From positions 1-45,700 of the forward strand of contig JBMOPD010000054.1 of NCBI GenBank assembly GCA_049323615.1: a DNA stretch of 45,700 nucleotides, in the 5' to 3' direction. Below the pieces are notes generated by a model. The model was given only the letters and a program-made list of their open reading frames with translations. It was not told where the DNA came from and ran no database searches. The position numbers and the translations under genes were made by a program. Origin of the DNA: JBMOPD01 sp049323615. Its GTDB lineage: Bacteria; Bacillota; Desulfotomaculia; Desulfotomaculales; Desulfocucumaceae. Each line of letters opens with the position of its first letter. The stretch's first letter is position 1. Shown in pieces: positions 1 through 7,891 of this stretch.

Positions 1-282
1 TGTGGGTTACTTTACCAATTCCCCAAACCGAGCGGTGTTCCTCTTTTTTGCTAAATTTTTTACATAATTTTTGGTATCTCAACCCTTATGTTTACTGGCT
101 TTTTAGTTTCTACTTACCGGATCTAAGATTAATAAACTATATTTTATATTATAGGTCTGCAGGGGTACAGTGGCAATATTTTTCACCATATGAGCTCCCA
201 GCCCCGGGACGGGCCGCTCTTGCCAGTTAAAAAAAGAAGGCGACCAAAGCACCCTCTTTTTGATAATACCGGAATATTCCTT

Positions 283-1221
283 TCACTTCACCACTACCAT
301 CTGGCTGTCCGGGTACCACTGCACATCTGATTTAAAGGCTTCACCAATGAACCGCAGGGGAACCAGCGTTCTCGAGTTTTGAATCTGCGCAGGTACGTCA
401 AGGGTTTTGGCTTGTCCATTGATATAAATAATATTGTCTCCCACTGTCAGTTTTACCGTTACCCCGTCTTTAACTATGGTAATTGTTCCGGTAGCGTCAT
501 CCCAGTCCACTGTGGCTCCCATTCCTTCGCTGACAGCCCTGACCGGAATCAAGGTGCGCCCGTCCTTAACCACCGGCTGAACGTCAAACACGGGCTGTTT
601 GCCGTAGACAAATACTTTTAATTCCTTTTTCCCAAGCTCTTTATAAACCCGGTCCATTTCCGTATAGGCTGTTTCGTTTTGCGGGGTTAATTTGACCAGT
701 TCCTCCAGGGTAACCCTGGCTTCATCCCAATCCTGCATCCCCTTGTAAATATTGATCTGCTCCTCGAGAACCTCTATGGCCTTCTCCATTTCCTCAGCAT
801 TCTTTTCATGCTGTTCTTTCAACTGCTTGTACTGCTCCTTAAGGGCTTTCAATGTTTCCTTGTATGCTTCCCTGTCTTTCTTTTGCTGTTCCTTTAAGTT
901 TTTTATCAGTTCCTTATTGATTTTATCCCACTTGTGGCCGTCACCATATACCTTTTCCTCAACTGATTCTTCATTGTTTTCGTCTTCATCTTCGTCGATA
1001 TCTTCGTCTTCATCCTCATCTTCATCCTCGTCCTCGTCCTTTTTCCCGTCTTCTTCCTCATCGTCCCGGTCTTCATCCACGTCTTCGTCCAGGTCTCCCT
1101 GGTGGTCCGTAACCACAATTTTCAGAACCATCGACTGTTCGTCAGCACTGGATGCCGCGGCCAAACCCAGCGTAAGCAATATTAAGATACAAAAAAATAT
1201 AAGGTATTTCATTTTAAACAT
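283..1221 (-). CDS. Secreted acidic protein with copper amine oxidase N-like domain
   Basis: A 312-residue exported protein. The N-terminus is a signal peptide (lysine, hydrophobic run, then Ala-Ala-Ser-Ser-Ala). It is followed by a very acidic stretch (about residues 45-90, runs of alternating Asp and Glu), a charged coiled-coil-like helix rich in Lys/Glu/Gln (about 100-165), and a C-terminal domain of the copper amine oxidase N-terminal type (PF07833), recognisable by 'DGRTLIPVRAVSEGMGA' and 'SRTLVPLRFIGEAF'. Such domains are common in surface proteins of spore-forming Firmicutes and do not imply oxidase activity. I chose the ATG at 1221 because GGAGG (1234-1230) is 8 nt upstream. The ATG at 1227 is only 2 nt from it and the one at 1212 is 17 nt away. 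The acidic run suggests cation binding, which is inference. It is divergent from the sensor kinase. Confidence 0.85.
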   Translation of the reverse strand: MFKMKYLIFFCILILLTLGLAAASSADEQSMVLKIVVTDHQGDLDEDVDEDRDDEEEDGKKDEDEDEDEDEDEDIDEDEDENNEESVEEKVYGDGHKWDKINKELIKNLKEQQKKDREAYKETLKALKEQYKQLKEQHEKNAEEMEKAIEVLEEQINIYKGMQDWDEARVTLEELVKLTPQNETAYTEMDRVYKELGKKELKVFVYGKQPVFDVQPVVKDGRTLIPVRAVSEGMGATVDWDDATGTITIVKDGVTVKLTVGDNIIYINGQAKTLDVPAQIQNSRTLVPLRFIGEAFKSDVQWYPDSQMVVVK

Positions 1222-1471
1222 ATACATTTCCTCCCGATTAAAATTTTTCAGGGTAGAATTATTTTAGTAAGGTTGGGCAAATTTCGGAATAGGTCATTTG
1301 TCTCATATAATAGGGTATAAATACCCTTTTTATGCTATAAATGGAACTACTGAAGTTTAGTATTTTGTATCGTGCCGGAAAAGATTATTACGGGAACAGC
1401 AAACATTAATTTTGGATAACATAAATTTAACTGAAAAAACAACTAAAATTTAAAGGAACCTGTGTTAAAAT

Positions 1472-1480
1472 TGGTATAAT
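1472..1480 (+). promoter_or_regulatory. Extended -10 promoter of the sensor kinase gene
   Basis: TGGTATAAT is a consensus extended -10 element (TG-N-TATAAT), 60 nt before the TTG start at 1541. No good -35 hexamer is seen 17 nt upstream, as expected for extended -10 promoters. The rest of the 1222-1540 interval is AT-rich and shows no gene. Confidence 0.6.
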
Positions 1481-1540
1481 ACCTTGTTATTTATCGAACC
1501 TGCATACCGGTCTATTAATATGCAGGGGGAGGAAGCTAAT

Positions 1541-2920
1541 TTGTCAAAAAGAATCAGGGACTTTGCCAGGAGTATAAGCTGGCGGCCCATGGCCAGTTAC
1601 TTTTTTCTTATATTTGTTTTCTATGTGGCATTTAGGCTGTTTGCCGATGATGATGTGCATTCCGTGGGAGCAGTTTTGATCTCCCTCCCTTTCGCCATTG
1701 CTCTTTCCTGGATACTGTTGAAGAGAATCATGGGGCCGCTTACAGAAATATCGGACGTGGCCAAGGAAATGGCCCGGGGCAATCTGGACAGGGAGATCCG
1801 GATATACTCCGATGATGAAATAGGTGATTTAGCCAGGAATATAAATTTGCTCGGACACAGGTTGAAGCAGACGATTAATGAAATAACCGCGGAAAAGGAC
1901 CGCATGCGGGCCGTGCTGAACAGCATGGCAGACGGGGTGGTGGCGGTCAACAGCGACGGCCGGGTGCTGCTGATCAACCCTGCGGTGGAAAGGGCGCTGA
2001 ATTTATCCGGAGATTCAATCAAGGGAAAGGACATTGTGGGGGTTATCAGGCACCAGGACTTTGAGAGAAGCCTGAAGGTGGCCCTCGAGACCCAGAAGGA
2101 ACTGACCAGGGAAATCCAGGTGCTTACTCCGGACCCGAGGATTTACCGGGTACTCTTCACCCCCCTGAAGGGAACCGATGGGGGAGGGGTGGTGGCTGTG
2201 TTCAGGGACATCACCGAAAGGCGGCAGCTGGACCAGATGAGGGCCGAGTTCATTGCCAACGTCTCACATGAGCTGCGGACTCCGCTGACATCAATCAAGG
2301 GTTTCCTGGAAACGCTGTTGGACGGAGCCCTTGAAGACAAGGAAGCGGCAGCACATTTTTTAAGTATAATTGACAATGAGACCGACCGGATGAAAAGACT
2401 GATAGATGACCTCTTTTCCCTGTCCAACATTGAAAGTAGAAAAGTGGTTCCCGCCAGGCAGCAAGTAGATATGGATAAAATAATTGAAAAGGTTTTTGCC
2501 ATTTTCAGCCAGACTGCCGGGGATAGAGGGATTAACCTTATTTCCAGGATAACCGGGGATTTTCCGGTTATTACTGGTGATCAGGACATGATCACCAGGG
2601 TTTTTATAAATCTGGTGGACAATGCCATCAAGTACAGCAATAATAACGGAGAAATTATTGTTGAGGGCGGTCTTTACGGAGAGGGGGAGGTTTTCGTTTC
2701 GGTAACCGATAAGGGCGTGGGAATACCGGAAGAAAGCCTGCCCAGGATATTTGAGAGGCTGTACCGGGTCGACAAGGCAAGGTCAAGGGAGTATGGAGGT
2801 TCGGGGCTGGGACTGGCCATCGTCAAACATATCGTCGACATTCACGGCGGAAGGATAGAGGTTTTCAGCAGGCTGGGCCAGGGCAGTAAGTTTATCGTGT
2901 ACTTACCGGTCGAGAGCTAG
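1541..2920 (+). CDS. PhoR/WalK-like membrane sensor histidine kinase
   Basis: A 459-residue histidine kinase. Two membrane segments (about residues 17-33 and 43-61) are separated by a loop of only about 8 residues, so little protein is exposed outside. Then come a HAMP linker, a PAS domain (about 115-215), the HisKA H-box 'ANVSHELRTPLTSIKGFLE', an N-box ('NLVDNAIKYS'), and the G1/G2 ATP-binding motifs ('DKGVGIPEE', 'GGSGLGLAI'). All catalytic motifs are intact. I start it at TTG 1541, 9 nt after a GGGGAGG site; a longer frame from 1484 has no ribosome site. phoU follows 115 nt downstream, so a phosphate-sensing PhoR role is likely but inferred. No response regulator gene lies beside it in this window. 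Confidence 0.9.
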   Translation: MSKRIRDFARSISWRPMASYFFLIFVFYVAFRLFADDDVHSVGAVLISLPFAIALSWILLKRIMGPLTEISDVAKEMARGNLDREIRIYSDDEIGDLARNINLLGHRLKQTINEITAEKDRMRAVLNSMADGVVAVNSDGRVLLINPAVERALNLSGDSIKGKDIVGVIRHQDFERSLKVALETQKELTREIQVLTPDPRIYRVLFTPLKGTDGGGVVAVFRDITERRQLDQMRAEFIANVSHELRTPLTSIKGFLETLLDGALEDKEAAAHFLSIIDNETDRMKRLIDDLFSLSNIESRKVVPARQQVDMDKIIEKVFAIFSQTAGDRGINLISRITGDFPVITGDQDMITRVFINLVDNAIKYSNNNGEIIVEGGLYGEGEVFVSVTDKGVGIPEESLPRIFERLYRVDKARSREYGGSGLGLAIVKHIVDIHGGRIEVFSRLGQGSKFIVYLPVES

Positions 2921-2975
2921 TGGGTCAGAGGGAAAAAGCGCGTTTAATTCCGGCTTCTGAATTCTCAAAAAAGTG

Positions 2976-3005
2976 TTAACCATATGGCGCTTTATGGTGT
3001 AAAAT
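2976..3005 (+). promoter_or_regulatory. Possible sigma-A promoter of phoU
   Basis: TTAACC (2976-2981) and TAAAAT (3000-3005) are 18 nt apart, matching the -35 and -10 consensus at 4/6 and 5/6. It lies 31 nt before the phoU start. Confidence 0.4.
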
Positions 3006-3035
3006 GTTTTATATGTTTTCCCGGAGGTAGCTGGA

Positions 3036-3692
3036 ATGAGCAGATATTTATTTGATAAATCATTGAGGGAAATTCAAAACGACATACTGCGCATGGGAGG
3101 CCTGGTGGAAAAGGCCATTTACGATTCCGTGGACGCTTTTATGAACCAGGATGTGACCTCCGCCGCCGCGGTGATCATGGGTGATGAGCGTATTGACGAG
3201 CTGTTTCTTGAAATAGAGGATAAGTGTATCAAGTTGATAGCCACCCAGCAGCCCATAGCCAAGGATTTACGGGTGGCTGTGACCGGCATAAAAATATTGG
3301 TGAGCCTGGAAAGAATGGCCGACCACTCGGTGGATATCGCCAGGGCCACAATGTGCCTGGCCGGCCACCCCATGACCATCCGGCCCATACAGGAAATACC
3401 GCGCATGGCCAGGCTGGCCAGGCAGATGGTCAAGGACGGGCTTGACGCTTATGTGCACAGGGATGTGGGAAAAGCCAGGGAAATGTGCTCGATGGACGAT
3501 CAGGTGGATTTTATATTTTCGCACGTGTTTAAGGACACCATCAACTGCATGGCCGAGGACGCCGATGTGGTCACCCAGGGGGCTTATCTTTTGTACGTAT
3601 CCCGCTACCTTGAGCGTATCGCGGACCACGCCACCAACATAGGGGAGGCCGTGATTTACCTGACTACCGGGGAGCGCCGGGAGTTAAATTAG
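3036..3692 (+). CDS. phoU: Phosphate-specific transport system accessory protein PhoU
   Basis: A 218-residue PhoU, the usual length. It has the two tandem three-helix PhoU repeats, each with the metal-binding E/D-rich signature: 'RMADHSVDIARA' in the first half and 'YLERIADHATNIGEAVIYL' at the end. PhoU is a cytoplasmic regulator that couples the Pst phosphate transporter to the PhoR kinase and represses the Pho response when phosphate is plentiful. The start is ATG 3036 behind CGGAGG. The preceding kinase gene supports a Pho function; no pst genes lie in the window. A terminator follows. Confidence 0.95.
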   Translation: MSRYLFDKSLREIQNDILRMGGLVEKAIYDSVDAFMNQDVTSAAAVIMGDERIDELFLEIEDKCIKLIATQQPIAKDLRVAVTGIKILVSLERMADHSVDIARATMCLAGHPMTIRPIQEIPRMARLARQMVKDGLDAYVHRDVGKAREMCSMDDQVDFIFSHVFKDTINCMAEDADVVTQGAYLLYVSRYLERIADHATNIGEAVIYLTTGERRELN

Positions 3693-3693
3693 C

Positions 3694-3730
3694 AATGCTG
3701 GCTGCTGACGGCTTATAGCTGATGGCTGAA
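3694..3730. repeat. Dispersed AGCTG/CTGAC-type intergenic repeat, copy 1
   Basis: A degenerate tract built on GGCTGNTGANGGCT units after phoU. Similar tracts are at 18507-18548, 24778-24858, 29208-29250, 32818-32905, 41396-41452 and 42598-42631. Confidence 0.7.
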
Positions 3731-3733
3731 TAA

Positions 3734-3761
3734 AACACCCTTTTTCCTCAGGGTGTTTTTT
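3734..3761 (+). terminator. Rho-independent terminator after phoU
   Basis: A 7-bp stem (AACACCC 3734-3740 with GGGTGTT 3751-3757), a 10-nt loop, then a run of T. It ends the kinase-phoU unit. Confidence 0.85.
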
Positions 3762-3891
3762 CTGGCAGTAGCGATCACCGAGGGGATGGGTATGCAGGTC
3801 GGCAGTCAGTTTAGGCATTGACACAGAAGTCTCACTCTCCCGGCACTGATGATTTAAAATTTTACAATATAGTTTAAAATAATGTTGGAAA

Positions 3892-5244
3892 ATGTTTAAG
3901 GGGTGTCATAGAGTCATCAAGATAGGAATAATAAGCCTGGGGTGCGCAAAAAATCTGGTCGATACCGAAATAATGCTGGGCCTTCTTGCAGAGGCCGGGT
4001 ACGTAATCACGCCGTCCGCCGCCGATGCCGACGCAATGATTATCAATACATGCGGTTTCATCACGCCGGCCAAGGAAGAGGCCATAAACACCATTCTTGA
4101 GACTGCCCGCCTGAAGGAAGTGGGACGTTTGAAAGCTTTGCTGGTGGCTGGTTGCCTGGCGCAGCGTTACGGGAGGGAACTGCTGGCCGAAATTCCCGAA
4201 ATAGACGGCGTCCTGGGGCTCGGGGAAATAGGGGAAGTGGTGTCCCTCGTGCAAAGGGCCGCCGCCGGTGAACGCCCCCGGGCGGTGGGAAACCCGGAGT
4301 TTGACTACAGCCGCGTCATGCCCCGGCTGCTTGCCACCCCGGCCCACTGGGCCTATGTAAAAATTGCCGACGGGTGCAACAACCGCTGCTCTTACTGCGC
4401 CATCCCGGGGATCCGGGGGGGCTACCGCAGCAGGCCGCTGGAGGTGCTGGAGGCCGAGGTCTCGGAACTGTTGAAAAAGGGGGTCAAGGAGGTAATCCTG
4501 GTGGCCCAGGACACAACGGCGTACGGCCTGGACCTTTACCGCCGGCCCGCGCTGGCGGAGTTGCTGAAGCGCCTGGCCGCCAAGGGCCCTCCCTGGATCA
4601 GGGTATTGTACTGCTATCCCACCGGGTTTACTTCCGAACTGATCAGGGTCATGCGGGATGAGGAGAACATCTGCCGGTACATTGACCTGCCCCTGCAGCA
4701 TATAAATGACGGCATACTGAAAAGAATGAACCGGCGGGGCACGGCGGAGGAAATAAGGCGGCTTATCCACAACCTGCGGGACTCGATACCCGGCCTGACG
4801 CTGCGGACCACTTTTATGGTGGGCTTTCCCGGCGAAGGTGAGGCCCAGTTTGAGGAGCTCTACAAATTTGTAGAGGAAACCCGCTTCGAGAGGATGGGGG
4901 TTTTCAAATTCAGCCCGGAGGAGGGCACCGCCGCATGGTCTATGGAGGATACCGTCCAGGAAGAGACCAAGGAATACCGGTATAACAGCCTGATGGCCCT
5001 GCAGAAGGGGATATCCTTAGACCACAACCGCGGCAAGGTAAACTCCACTGTGCGGGTTCTGGTGGACGGCAGGAAGGCCGGCCGCTCAAACATCTATCAC
5101 GGCAGGACCGAGGGCGACGCTCCGGAAATTGACGGGACGGTGCTTTTTTCGGCCGGCCCCCGGGGAATTGCCGGCGGGGAATTTGCACGTGTACGCGTTA
5201 CCAGGGCCTTTGATTACGGTTTACGGGGGGTGCTGGCCCAATGA
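3892..5244 (+). CDS. rimO: Ribosomal protein S12 methylthiotransferase RimO
   Basis: A 450-residue radical-SAM enzyme that adds a methylthio group to the conserved Asp of ribosomal protein S12. The N-terminal UPF0004 domain has the RimO signature 'ISLGCAKNLVDTE' and 'INTCGF', supplying cysteines for the auxiliary cluster. The radical-SAM cysteines sit in 'CNNRCSYC' (C162, C166, C169). A C-terminal TRAM domain ends the protein. The 'SLGCAKNLVD' wording separates RimO from the tRNA enzyme MiaB. The start is uncertain: ATG 3892 is the only usual start codon near the conserved N-terminus, but only a weak GGAA precedes it. It overlaps pgsA by 4 nt (ATGA), so the two are translationally coupled. 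Confidence 0.95.
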   Translation: MFKGCHRVIKIGIISLGCAKNLVDTEIMLGLLAEAGYVITPSAADADAMIINTCGFITPAKEEAINTILETARLKEVGRLKALLVAGCLAQRYGRELLAEIPEIDGVLGLGEIGEVVSLVQRAAAGERPRAVGNPEFDYSRVMPRLLATPAHWAYVKIADGCNNRCSYCAIPGIRGGYRSRPLEVLEAEVSELLKKGVKEVILVAQDTTAYGLDLYRRPALAELLKRLAAKGPPWIRVLYCYPTGFTSELIRVMRDEENICRYIDLPLQHINDGILKRMNRRGTAEEIRRLIHNLRDSIPGLTLRTTFMVGFPGEGEAQFEELYKFVEETRFERMGVFKFSPEEGTAAWSMEDTVQEETKEYRYNSLMALQKGISLDHNRGKVNSTVRVLVDGRKAGRSNIYHGRTEGDAPEIDGTVLFSAGPRGIAGGEFARVRVTRAFDYGLRGVLAQ

Positions 5245-5771
5245 ATTTACCCAACCGGCTGACCATGGTGCGGATATTCCTTATCCCGCTGTTTGTGGCC
5301 GTGGTTACCCTCAAGATCCCCTACGGGGACTATATAGCGGCGGGGGTGTTCATCCTGGCCGCCAGCACCGACGGGCTTGACGGGTACATTGCCAGAAAGC
5401 GCAAGATGGTCACCAACCTGGGTAAGCTGATGGACCCGCTGGCGGACAAGCTCCTGGTGTCGGCGGCCCTGATCGTGCTGACCGAGCTGCAGCGGCTGCC
5501 GGGCTGGGTTACCCTGATCATCGTCGGCCGTGAATTTGCGGTGACCGGCCTGAGGGCCCTGGCGGTGGCCGACGGGATTGTCATAGCCGCCGGGTGGTTG
5601 GGCAAGATCAAGACGGTAACCCAGATAGTGGCCATTGTGGCCCTCTTTATCTATAATTTGCCGCCCCTGCTCAGTTATACCGCGGTGACGGCGGCCGTCT
5701 TCTTCACCCTGTGGTCGGGCTGGGATTATTTTTACCGTAGCTGGTCGGTTATTAAAAAAGACGGGTACTAA
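5241..5771 (+). CDS. pgsA: CDP-diacylglycerol--glycerol-3-phosphate 3-phosphatidyltransferase
   Basis: A 176-residue membrane enzyme that makes phosphatidylglycerol phosphate, the committed step to phosphatidylglycerol and cardiolipin. It carries the complete CDP-alcohol phosphotransferase motif DG-x2-AR-x8-G-x3-D-x3-D ('DGYIARKRKMVTNLGKLMDP' followed by LAD) near residues 48-70, and several hydrophobic segments. The length is normal. The ATG overlaps the rimO stop. In related Firmicutes pgsA is followed by cinA and recA; here about 21 kb of other genes comes between. Confidence 0.96.
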   Translation: MNLPNRLTMVRIFLIPLFVAVVTLKIPYGDYIAAGVFILAASTDGLDGYIARKRKMVTNLGKLMDPLADKLLVSAALIVLTELQRLPGWVTLIIVGREFAVTGLRALAVADGIVIAAGWLGKIKTVTQIVAIVALFIYNLPPLLSYTAVTAAVFFTLWSGWDYFYRSWSVIKKDGY

Positions 5772-5782
5772 AACAGGGGTAG

Positions 5783-6285
5783 TTACTCGGCAATCCCGGC
5801 CAGGTACTTGGCGATTTCCTTCTTTTCATTGATATCATACTGGGCCATGATGGCTATTTTCTCCATAACCGGCGACCCTCCCCCGTGTACTCCGCTGATC
5901 TGGGAGGCGGCCCCCGGGGCCGAGGCAATCAAGTTTTCAATCAGCCTGTAGCAGCGGTGCACCTTCTCGCTGGGGACGCCGCTCTTTCTTTTGATGTATT
6001 TGTTCAGCAGGGGGCCCACCGTGGGTTCAACGAAATCTTCTTCATAGGGTAGTGTTGCCGCCAGGCCGCCGGCCAGGTCGGCAAGTATTTCAAATTCGGG
6101 ATAGACGTGGACACCGCCGTGGTCAGCTCCTCGTATTGGGGATCCGCGGCCAGTTCAAAGGTACTGCCGATGGTTTTGATGCCCGGCAGGAAAACCGGAT
6201 CATCCCTGGGAACCAGCCTGCCTCCCAGGTATACGTTGGGCCGCAGCTTTTTCAAACCCGCCAGGTACTGCTCAAAGGTTCTCAT
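5783..6285 (-). pseudogene. Remnant of a 4-hydroxybutyryl-CoA dehydratase-like (HpaB family) gene
   Basis: Two pieces of one family lie end to end in different frames. The start (from ATG 6285) reads like the N-terminus of 4-hydroxybutyryl-CoA dehydratase ('TFEQYLAGLKKLRPNVYLGG', then 'ELAADPQYEELTTA'). The end, in another frame, reads like the C-terminus ('FEILADLAGGLAATLPYEED', 'KYIKRKSGVPSEKVHRCYRL', 'GVHGGGSP'). About 300 residues of the middle, which in the family hold the [4Fe-4S] ligands and flavin-binding residues, are missing; the junction is near 6100-6106. This looks like an internal deletion with frameshift and cannot make an active enzyme. It points to convergent decay at the left edge of the catabolic block. 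The family assignment rests on remembered family sequence. Confidence 0.75.
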
Positions 6286-6364
6286 ATTTCAACCCCCTCT
6301 GCATTTTTTAATGTTTATTTCTTTGTTATTCCTGCAATTTCCGGGCCATGCCTGTGAAAAGGTT

Positions 6365-6380
6365 TAGCATTGATATTGCA
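6365..6380 (+). promoter_or_regulatory. Degenerate sigma-54 (-24/-12) promoter before the DUF362 gene
   Basis: TAGCATTGATATTGCA fits TGGCA-N7-TTGC with the correct -24 to -12 spacing. The first G of the invariant -24 GG is A. It lies about 100 nt before the DUF362 start. It is weaker than the sites at 9919 and 15665. Confidence 0.4.
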
Positions 6381-6480
6381 TGTGAAATATACGGGATTGA
6401 ATTTTGAATTCAGATGAAATTCTGTCTTCCGTATTCCTAAAGATTTGAGTGATTTAACAAAAATGGAAAGGGGAGTGTTT

Positions 6481-7776
6481 ATGTCTGAACCGGTTGTTTC
6501 AATTGTAAAACATGATGATACATACCGTTCACTCAAAAAGGCGCTGGAACTGTGTGACGGATTAAAGGGATTCAGTAAAGGGGATAAAATTTTAATCAAG
6601 CCAAACCTGGTGACCTGGGATTTCGACCTGCCCTTTCCCCCTTTCGGGGTGGTGACCACAAGCGCGGTGATGTTTGCCCTGGTACGGGTCCTGCATGAAG
6701 AGGGATATACCATTATAACCGTCGGCGAGGCATCGCTGGGCGTCAAAGGGTCGGCAGCCAAAAACATATTCAGGGTTCTGGGTTATGAAAAGCTCCGTGA
6801 AATGTTCGGCGTTGAGATTGTTGATTTTAATGAGGATAAGTTTGAGGCGGTGGATATCGGCGGCTTTAAACTGTCCATAGCCCGCAGGGCCCTTGACGCC
6901 GACAAGATAATCAGTGTGCCGGTGCTCAAAACCCACAACCAGTGCAAGGTTTCCCTGGGCATAAAAAATTTCAAGGGCTGCCTCAACCGCAAGTCAAAGA
7001 TACAGTGCCACGGCAAAGACCAGGAGCTGGACCACATGTTTCCCCTTATCGCCGAAAAATTGCCCGCAGCCCTCACCGTCATTGACGGGATCTTTGCCCT
7101 GGCCAGAGGCCCGGCGGCCACCGGGCGGGCCTGCAGGAAGGATATCCTGGCGGCTTCCCGGGATGTTCTGGCCTGTGATGTGGCGGGCGCCGCCTTACTG
7201 GGCTATAATGCCGGCGAGGTGGAACATCTCAGGTTTTTTGCCGAACGCAACCGGCGCGGCACCGATCTGTCGGAAATTGAGGTGCGGGGCGAGCCGTTGG
7301 AAAAACATGCGGTATTCTTGGATTACGACTGGGAGTGGGCCGAAGACAACACCGGCCCCGCAGGTTTTAAAAAGCGGGGCATCAGCGGTATAGCCATCAG
7401 GAAATACGACCATTCCCTCTGCACCGCCTGCTCAAAATTATACAACCCCATGCTGATTTTGTTAATGTCCGCCTTTAAAGGCGAACCTTTCCCGGGGGTT
7501 GAGGTGTTGACCGGCAAGAGGCAGGAGGCTTCGCCGGGTTTTGAAAAGACCGTTTTGTTCGGCAGGTGCGCGTGCCTGCAAAACAAGGACAATCCCAACA
7601 TCAAAAAGGCCATTCCGGTCGCGGGATGTCCCCCGGACCTGGAGGAGTTCCAGCGGCTCCTGGCGCAGGAGGGCATCCGGTGCGACTACAGCCGGTACGT
7701 CCAGTACCGCCACGACAGCTTTAACCGCTACCGGAAAGAGGACGGCTTTGACATGGGGCTTTACACTCTTCAGTAG
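6481..7776 (+). CDS. DUF362 domain-containing protein
   Basis: A 431-residue protein of the DUF362 family (PF04015), shown by 'ILIKPNLVTW' near the start, 'VGEASLG', 'ISVPVLKTHNQCKVSLGIKN' and 'NFKGCLN'. The biochemical role of the family is not settled. This copy has no appended 4Fe-4S ferredoxin domain; Cys pairs are present near the C-terminal third (CTAC, CAC, CPP). The start is ATG 6481, 8 nt after GGGGAG; a longer frame from 6445 has no ribosome site. It precedes the sigma-54 activator gene in the same direction and may share its promoter. Confidence 0.8.
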   Translation: MSEPVVSIVKHDDTYRSLKKALELCDGLKGFSKGDKILIKPNLVTWDFDLPFPPFGVVTTSAVMFALVRVLHEEGYTIITVGEASLGVKGSAAKNIFRVLGYEKLREMFGVEIVDFNEDKFEAVDIGGFKLSIARRALDADKIISVPVLKTHNQCKVSLGIKNFKGCLNRKSKIQCHGKDQELDHMFPLIAEKLPAALTVIDGIFALARGPAATGRACRKDILAASRDVLACDVAGAALLGYNAGEVEHLRFFAERNRRGTDLSEIEVRGEPLEKHAVFLDYDWEWAEDNTGPAGFKKRGISGIAIRKYDHSLCTACSKLYNPMLILLMSAFKGEPFPGVEVLTGKRQEASPGFEKTVLFGRCACLQNKDNPNIKKAIPVAGCPPDLEEFQRLLAQEGIRCDYSRYVQYRHDSFNRYRKEDGFDMGLYTLQ

Positions 7777-7891
7777 CTGCGTCACCCGGGTAACGGGAGA
7801 CCGGCCGGCTCCCTCCCTGGCGCGGATGGGGGTTAACGCCCGTGGAAAATTTTGTGGGAATAATACTTTTTACGTGGAGGTCGGGCCTGTA

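Noticed and set aside
1..282. 60-codon plus-strand ORF at the left edge
   Set aside because: It is in AT-rich DNA with no ribosome site and no recognisable protein; I see no other feature there.
906..1118. Thr/Lys/Arg-rich minus-strand frame
   Set aside because: It is the shifted reading of the Asp/Glu repeat in the real gene.
7541..7891. N-terminal extension of the sigma-54 activator
   Set aside because: It overlaps the DUF362 coding region in another frame, is low-complexity, and lacks homology to PrpR_N.
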